A stretch of DNA of 64,000 nucleotides. It comes from Ruminococcaceae bacterium BL-6. GTDB lineage: Bacteria > Bacillota > Clostridia > Oscillospirales > Acutalibacteraceae. The position numbers and the translations under genes were made by a program. Shown here one piece after another: positions 59,277-64,000 of this stretch. The DNA lies in the NCBI GenBank assembly GCA_902810075.1, contig LR778135.1:1612001-1676000 (forward strand). Direction: 5' to 3'. Positions within the stretch are counted from its first letter, which is position 1. Each line of letters opens with the position of its first letter. The notes below the pieces were generated by a model, which saw only the letters and a list, made by a program, of their open reading frames with translations, searched no databases and had not been told where the DNA came from.

Positions 59277-59711
59277 TTATTTCTCCCCGCCTTCCTGATG
59301 CTCTCCATAAAAGTGATGTTCGCAAGCGTCGCGCGCATCACGGAGCGTGCGTTTGCATATTTTGTCTATGTCATTCTCTCCGACTGTTTCACGAAGATCG
59401 TTCCAAAACTGATATTCCGTATATTCTGCGGCAAATTCCAATGTGTCGGCATAAAAATATTCGTGAGTACATCTTGTGCTGTTTTCATGCACAATAGTGA
59501 GGACAATCATTTCGTTCGGCTCATTTCCGTCGCTGTTACCAGTCGTATGAACTTGAATGCCCTTTCTTCCGATATTCATTGAATAGTAAGGCAAATTAGA
59601 GTTTTCACTCAGTTCAGGGGAGACGGTGAGAGCTGCGGCGGAGATCCCCATCTCGCGCTTGACAAGCTCACGTGCGCGGCCAATGGTCAGTTTTTTGATT
59701 TTTCTTTTCAT
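59277..59711 (-). CDS. Hypothetical protein
   Basis: About 144 residues from ATG 59711 (AAAGGAAG 10 bp upstream; ATG 59720 also possible). A basic start KRKIKKLTIGRARELVK then mixed content and a His-rich end (ACEHHFYGEHQEG). Abuts the DUF2786 gene. Last protein gene of the element. Confidence 0.6.
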   Translation of the reverse strand: MKRKIKKLTIGRARELVKREMGISAAALTVSPELSENSNLPYYSMNIGRKGIQVHTTGNSDGNEPNEMIVLTIVHENSTRCTHEYFYADTLEFAAEYTEYQFWNDLRETVGENDIDKICKRTLRDARDACEHHFYGEHQEGGEK

Positions 59712-59736
59712 AGACGTCATGCTTCCTTTCAAAAAA

Positions 59737-59763
59737 TTAACTCGGACAAAATGTCCGAGTTAA
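59737..59763. repeat. GGACA palindrome copy 14
   Basis: 12-bp arms TTAACTCGGACA/TGTCCGAGTTAA, loop AAA. The last copy, 72 bp inside the right end of the element. Confidence 0.9.
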
Positions 59764-59834
59764 AAATTTTCATTACAAAATTTTATAAAATCAGGCTGTT
59801 ATTTTGACCAAGTACATGCGGATTTTGGTAGGCG

Positions 59835-59884
59835 CCTGCCTTACAAGCAGGGGGTCATAGGTTCGAGTCCTATTGTTCCCACCA
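59835..59884 (+). pseudogene. tRNA-Val 3' fragment
   Basis: Anticodon arm, T-arm and CCA of tRNA-Val without acceptor 5' strand or D-arm. Not expressible as a tRNA. Confidence 0.9.
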
Positions 59885-59890
59885 AACTAC

Positions 59891-59967
59891 GGCTCGGTAG
59901 TTCAGCTGGTTAGAACGCTAGCCTGTCACGCTAGAGGTCGACGGTTCGATCCCGTTCCGAGTCGCCA
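59891..59967 (+). tRNA. tRNA-Asp (GTC), duplicate
   Basis: Identical to 2384-2460. No promoter is seen before it; expression would need read-through from the element. Confidence 0.92.
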
Positions 59968-59972
59968 AATTT

Positions 59973-60048
59973 GCCTCTGTAGCTCAGTCGGTAGAGCAGG
60001 GGACTGAAAATCCCCGTGTCGATGGTTCGATTCCGTCCGGAGGCACCA
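59973..60048 (+). tRNA. tRNA-Phe (GAA), duplicate
   Basis: Identical to 2466-2541. Confidence 0.92.
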
Positions 60049-60054
60049 AACTAA

Positions 60055-60130
60055 GCGGATGTAGCTCATCCGGTAGAGCGCCACCTTGCCAAGGTGGAGG
60101 TAGCGAGTTCGAGCCTCGTCGTCCGCTCCA
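60055..60130 (+). tRNA. tRNA-Gly (GCC), duplicate
   Basis: Identical to 2548-2623. Confidence 0.92.
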
Positions 60131-60179
60131 AACTCCCGGAAGACAATGCTTTTTTGAAGCGTTGTTTTTTCGGGATAAT

Positions 60180-60254
60180 GGCGTCATAGCCAAGTGGTAA
60201 GGCAAGGGTCTGCAAAACCCTGATTCCCCAGTTCAAATCTGGGTGACGCCTCCA
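60180..60254 (+). tRNA. tRNA-Cys (GCA), duplicate
   Basis: Identical to 2673-2747. Followed by the host hairpin at 60265. Confidence 0.92.
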
Positions 60255-60264
60255 GCATGATCAT

Positions 60265-60308
60265 AATAATCACCGATACACTGCATTTATAGTGTATCGG
60301 TGATTATT
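60265..60308 (+). terminator. Hairpin after the tRNA array (host side)
   Basis: Perfect 18-bp arms starting AATAATCACCGATACACT, loop of 8, no clear T run after. Probably the original terminator of the tRNA operon, now separated from the promoter by the ICE. Confidence 0.7.
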
Positions 60309-60742
60309 GGTTTACTCGCATATTCATGGATCATCGCTTTATGCTGGCCGAGAATTGCTGTCACTCGACAGTCGTCCTCTATAAGCAGTGAAGCCGTGTT
60401 AAATAAATCATCAGTTTATGCCTGTCGATGGCTCCTAATGGTCTCAGGCATAGAGCAATCTCTCCGCTTTTATTTTATGCCATGCTTGTTTTCCCACATT
60501 CTTTTCAGAGACTTTTGCTGACCAGCGGCGAAATCGTATTCTCTACTTATAATAATTTTGTCTCCCAAAAGTCCACAGAATTTAATCTGCGGGCTTTTCA
60601 TTATATTACGGAATATTGCGGACTGCAAAGAAAATTCTGTTTCCGGCTGCCCTTTTTGTCGCAGTTGACTTTCTTTCCGCTAAATGTTAAACTGATCACA
60701 AATACGATTCCGAAGAGGGAAGAGGGGCGTGAACCGGTTATC
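60309..60742. other. Region with decayed coding remnants
   Basis: No gene I support. A minus frame near 60294-60410 reads TASLLIEDDCRVTAILGQHK without a start, and looks like a relic. About 430 bp before hypA. Confidence 0.45.
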
Positions 60743-61084
60743 ATGCATGAACTGCCTGTTGTTCTCGACCTGCTGCGCGTGATGGATGAAGAAGCCAAAA
60801 AACGCAGCCTGCACAAGGTAAGCCGCATCCGCCTCGTAATCGGCGAGCTTTCCTCCATCATAGACGAATCGGTGCAGATGTATTTTGAGATTGCAGCGAA
60901 GGACAGCGTCTGTGCGAATGCCACGCTGGAATTCGAACACCGCCCCGCCGTTTTGAAATGTTTGAAATGCGGAAAAGAATTTCCGCATGAAAAAAGCTTT
61001 TCCTGCCCGGACTGCGGCGGAGACGCCACGCTGGTAAAGGGGACGGGACGGGAATTTTATATCGAATCCTTCGACGGGGAATAA
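60743..61084 (+). CDS. hypA: Hydrogenase nickel incorporation protein HypA
   Basis: 113 residues. MHE at the start gives the nickel ligand His2. Zinc ligands C73, C76, C88 and C91 in CLKCGKEF and CPDCGGD. Delivers nickel to [NiFe] hydrogenase with HypB. The upstream frame from 60428 is not used. Confidence 0.95.
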   Translation: MHELPVVLDLLRVMDEEAKKRSLHKVSRIRLVIGELSSIIDESVQMYFEIAAKDSVCANATLEFEHRPAVLKCLKCGKEFPHEKSFSCPDCGGDATLVKGTGREFYIESFDGE

Positions 61085-61107
61085 AAAACATAGAAAGGTG
61101 AAATTCC

Positions 61108-61761
61108 ATGGAAGTTATTTTAATGAAAGAGCTGCTGGAAGCAAACGACAAGCTGGCCGAAGAGAACCGCGCCTATTTTTCCGGCCGCCATATCCTGGCG
61201 GTCAACCTGATGGGGGCGCCCGGCTCCGGAAAAACGACTTTGATTTCCGCAATTGCCAGGGAACTGCCCGATCTTCGCATCGGGGTGATCGAGGGCGACA
61301 TCGCATCCTCCATCGACGCTGAAAATCTGGAAAAGCAGGGCATCCGTTCCTCCCAGATCAACACCTGCGGGGAATGCCATCTGGATTCCCATGTCATCCG
61401 CGAAGGTGCGGATCAGCTCGATCTGAAGGATGCGATCGTCTTTATCGAAAACGTCGGGAACCTGATCTGCCCGGCGGAATTCGACCTGGGCGAATCGGTG
61501 CGCCTGCTTGCCGCCAGCGTTCCGGAAGGGGACGACAAGCCGTTCAAATACGTCCCGATGTTCAGCTATATCGACGCGGTGGCGCTGACCAAATGCGATT
61601 TGAAAGACGCTGTGGGCTTCGATACCGGGAACTTCCTGAAAGGGCTCAGAGCCCTTTCCAAGGCCCCTGTTTTTGAGGTCAGCCTGAAAAAGGGAACCGC
61701 GCCCAACGGCGCGGCCGAGGTTGCCGCCTATCTGAAAAAGAAATATGAAGAAATGAAATAA
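61108..61761 (+). CDS. hypB: Hydrogenase nickel incorporation GTPase HypB
   Basis: 217 residues, AGAAAGGTG upstream. P-loop GAPGSGKT (36-43), metal-binding CGECH (87-91) and a C-terminal TKCDL G4-like motif. Partner of HypA; 23 bp after it. The N-terminal His-rich tail of some HypB is lacking. Confidence 0.95.
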   Translation: MEVILMKELLEANDKLAEENRAYFSGRHILAVNLMGAPGSGKTTLISAIARELPDLRIGVIEGDIASSIDAENLEKQGIRSSQINTCGECHLDSHVIREGADQLDLKDAIVFIENVGNLICPAEFDLGESVRLLAASVPEGDDKPFKYVPMFSYIDAVALTKCDLKDAVGFDTGNFLKGLRALSKAPVFEVSLKKGTAPNGAAEVAAYLKKKYEEMK

Positions 61762-61881
61762 TCCGGTTTTTTCCGGTCCCGCGTCCGCCGGCTGTGCTGA
61801 AAGCCACAGTTTTGCGCGACCGCGGGATTTTTTATGCTTTTTTGTTCCGTCACAGCATATACTTTTTTCGAGGTGATGGTT

Positions 61882-62628
61882 TTGAAAAAGTATAAGATTC
61901 TGACGCTGGTGCTGATCCTTTGCTGTCTGGCCTTTGCCAAGCTGACCTACCTGTCGTTTGAGCGGATCGACAAGATGGTCTCCGCGCTGGGCGGGGAGCG
62001 TATGCCGACGATCGTTCTCGACGCCGGCCACGGCGGCGAGGATGGCGGCGCGGTCAGCAAATCCGGCGTCGTGGAAAAAAATATCAACCTTGCGATCAGC
62101 CTCGATCTGCAGAAGATGCTTCAGCTCGCCGGGTTCCCGGTCGTCATGATCCGGGAAAGCGACGTTTCCGTGGGCGACAACACCCTGGACACGGTGAAGG
62201 CGAGAAAAACCTCGGATCTGCACAACCGGCTGAAGATCATCGAAGAACAGGGCGACTGCATCTTCATCAGCATCCATCAGAACCATTTTACCAACAGCAA
62301 ATATTACGGCTCCCAGATCTTCTATTCCTCTTCCAATCCGGAAAGCGCGGTCCTTGCCCAGAAGACGCAGGAAACCATATCGGGGCTGCTGCAGCCGGAC
62401 AACAAGCGGGAAATCAAGCCCGCCACAAATTCCATTTACCTTCTGTGGAACGCCAAGGTTCCCGCGATGATCGTGGAATGCGGCTTCCTTTCCAACGAGA
62501 GCGAAACGAAAAAGCTGAGCCAGCCGGATTACCAAAAACAGATGGCGTTCGCCATCTGCCAGGGATTCCTCCGCTACTGGAACTCCGGTACCGATCCTTC
62601 GCCTGTTCCGGCCGAAAGCGGAATATAA
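61882..62628 (+). CDS. cwlD: N-acetylmuramoyl-L-alanine amidase, CwlD-like
   Basis: TTG 61882 has GAGGTG 6 bp upstream; ATG 61876 is in frame too. 248 residues. N-terminal helix (about 5-22), then amidase_3 motifs LDAGHGGEDGGA, EKNINLAISL, FISIHQNHF and MIVECGFLSN. The first H, E and second H are zinc ligands. The architecture fits germination-specific CwlD, which makes muramic lactam in spore cortex. Confidence 0.85.
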   Translation: MKKYKILTLVLILCCLAFAKLTYLSFERIDKMVSALGGERMPTIVLDAGHGGEDGGAVSKSGVVEKNINLAISLDLQKMLQLAGFPVVMIRESDVSVGDNTLDTVKARKTSDLHNRLKIIEEQGDCIFISIHQNHFTNSKYYGSQIFYSSSNPESAVLAQKTQETISGLLQPDNKREIKPATNSIYLLWNAKVPAMIVECGFLSNESETKKLSQPDYQKQMAFAICQGFLRYWNSGTDPSPVPAESGI

Positions 62629-62713
62629 ATAGGAATTGCAGTCTTTCTTCGGGAGGGTTATAATAGTGTCTGACGGATCATAAGCAAGTTCTATCAGAAC
62701 GGGACGTGAAAAA

Positions 62714-64000
62714 ATGGCATCAAAAAGCAAAACCGTGTTCGTCTGCTCCCAATGCGGATTCGAATCCGCCAAATGGTACGGCAGATGTCCCTCGTGCGGG
62801 GAATGGAACTGCATGAACGAGGAAGTGCGCGAGCCGGCCGCAAAGACCTCTTCCGCGCATTACCCCCGCAGCGCGTCATCCGTTCCGGTCGCCATCAACG
62901 AAATCGACACCACGGACGAACAGCGTTATCATACGGGCCTTTCGGAACTCGACAGGGTGCTCGGCGGCGGAATCGTCCGCGGCTCCCTCGTCCTGATCAG
63001 CGGGGACCCCGGAATCGGAAAATCGACGATTCTGCTTCAGATCTGTGAGTATCTTGGAAAAACGCTTCAGATTCTGTATGTATCGGGGGAAGAATCCAGG
63101 CGGCAGATCAAGCTGAGGGCTTCCCGGCTTGGCGTGAACAGCGGAAACCTTTATATCCTGACCGAAACCGATATTCAGTTCATCACCGAGCAGATTCGCG
63201 AAACGAAGCCGGATCTGGTGATGATCGACTCGATTCAGACCATGAACCACACCGACCTGAATTCTTCCCCGGGCAGCGTCACGCAGGTCAGGGAGTGCAC
63301 CAACACGGTGATGCGGACCGCAAAAGCGCTGGATATCCCGATTTTGATCGTCGGCCATGTCAATAAGGACGGCGCGGTGGCCGGGCCGAAGGTGCTGGAG
63401 CATATCGTCGACGCGGTGCTCTATTTTGAAGGGGACCGGCAGATGTCCTATCGGATTCTGCGGGCCGTGAAAAACCGATACGGCTCCACCAACGAAATCG
63501 GCGTGTTCGACATGGGAGAAAGCGGCCTGACGCAGGTGGACAATCCCTCTCTGGCGCTTTTATCGGGCCGCCCGAAAAATGTATCGGGGACGTGCGTGAC
63601 CTGCGTGATGGAGGGCACAAGGCCCATTCTGGCAGAGGTGCAGGGGCTTGCCACAACCACGGGCTTCGGAACCCCGCGAAGAATGTCCACCGGCTTCGAC
63701 TACAACCGGATGTCCCTGATCCTTGCGGTGCTGGAAAAACGCGCCGGCTACTATTTTTCCAATCTGGATGCCTATGTCAACATTGTGGGCGGTCTGAAGC
63801 TGGACGAGCCCGCCGCGGATCTCGCCGTGGCCATATCGCTGATTTCCAGCCTGAAGGACGTCCCGGTCGGCGAAAAAGCCATCGTGTTCGGGGAAATAGG
63901 GCTGACCGGGGAGCTTCGCTCTGTTTCTCACATCAATGCCAGAATTTCGGAAGCACAGCATCTTGGGTTTCAAAAATGTATTCTGCCGTATTACAGCCTG
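62714..64000 (+). CDS. radA: DNA repair protein RadA (partial)
   Basis: 429 codons to the end of the window. Zinc finger C11, C14, C25, C28; Walker A GDPGIGKST (97-105); the RadA-specific KNRYG near 252 (usually KNRFG) and a LonP-like C-terminal domain in part. Branched DNA helicase of recombination. The C-terminus is outside the window. Confidence 0.95.
   Translation, partial: MASKSKTVFVCSQCGFESAKWYGRCPSCGEWNCMNEEVREPAAKTSSAHYPRSASSVPVAINEIDTTDEQRYHTGLSELDRVLGGGIVRGSLVLISGDPGIGKSTILLQICEYLGKTLQILYVSGEESRRQIKLRASRLGVNSGNLYILTETDIQFITEQIRETKPDLVMIDSIQTMNHTDLNSSPGSVTQVRECTNTVMRTAKALDIPILIVGHVNKDGAVAGPKVLEHIVDAVLYFEGDRQMSYRILRAVKNRYGSTNEIGVFDMGESGLTQVDNPSLALLSGRPKNVSGTCVTCVMEGTRPILAEVQGLATTTGFGTPRRMSTGFDYNRMSLILAVLEKRAGYYFSNLDAYVNIVGGLKLDEPAADLAVAISLISSLKDVPVGEKAIVFGEIGLTGELRSVSHINARISEAQHLGFQKCILPYYSL

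Larger units (their letters stand above)
59835..60258. repeat. 424-bp direct repeat, right copy (attR-like boundary of the ICE)
   Basis: Same as 2328-2751. It starts in the anticodon stem of a tRNA-Val fragment. The bases before it (TAGGCG) differ from the left copy, which carries the complete tRNA-Val. Confidence 0.85.

Noticed and set aside
2752..59834. Prophage
   Set aside because: No capsid, tail, portal, terminase or holin genes; the relaxase, VirB4, VirD4 and other T4SS genes show a conjugative element.
61120..62814. Minus ORF of 564 residues
   Set aside because: Spans hypB and cwlD in antisense; both have clear plus-strand families.

Overview
The window is Firmicutes chromosome, most likely a spore-forming Clostridia (Oscillospiraceae-like) genome. 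The flanks are GC-rich and hold housekeeping genes: the end of a lysA-like gene, yerC, a methyltransferase, hslO and a tRNA array on the left; hypA, hypB, cwlD and radA on the right. The cwlD-like amidase points to a sporulating lineage. Everything between the two tRNA arrays (about 2752-59834) is one integrated conjugative element (ICE). A perfect-looking 424-bp direct repeat, from inside tRNA-Val through tRNA-Asp, -Phe, -Gly and -Cys, bounds it (2328-2751 and 59835-60258). The period, and so the predicted circle, is 57,507 bp.

Left end (2.7-10 kb): a membrane protein gene, two type II toxin-antitoxin (TA) pairs (Phd/ParE-like and HicAB), a tyrosine integrase, and a structured-RNA locus at 7.9-9.05 kb. 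That locus holds a complete type III TA module (promoter, three 41-42 nt repeats that fold as covarying H-type pseudoknots, terminator, ToxN/CptN-like toxin). Directly upstream is a second promoter-to-terminator RNA unit with two other repeat families and no toxin gene. A helix-turn-helix protein and an ankyrin protein follow.

Transfer region (11-31.6 kb, almost all minus strand): TopB, a PD-(D/E)XK-like protein beside a frameshifted DNA methyltransferase, a lysozyme/M23 hydrolase, a MobP-type relaxase with two accessory proteins and a candidate oriT, VirB4, PrgI-like, VirB6/TrbL-like, VirD4, a VirB2-like pilin, an ArdC-primase fusion and SSB.

Pilus region (30.3-42 kb): a nearly complete Tad/Flp pilus set on the same strand (two CpaF-type ATPases, TadB, TadC, CpaB, prepilin peptidase, Flp pilin, two TadE-like proteins, two TadZ-like ATPases) with a 1015-residue protein of eight BIG2 domains. 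The element thus appears to encode both a mating channel and an adhesive pilus. SpoVG and a replication-initiator-like gene carrying iteron-like repeats close this block.

Accessory region (43.6-59.7 kb): two similar XRE regulators, small AT-rich membrane proteins, secreted proteins, YefM/YoeB, and four insertion sequences: two identical inverted IS3-family copies, a second IS3-type element and an IS5/IS427-type element. Three insertions interrupt genes that can be rejoined in frame. Fourteen copies of a GGACA-NNN-TGTCC palindrome are scattered between genes across the element and none was seen in the flanks; several act as terminators. Coordinates and motifs were read by eye; no database search was run.
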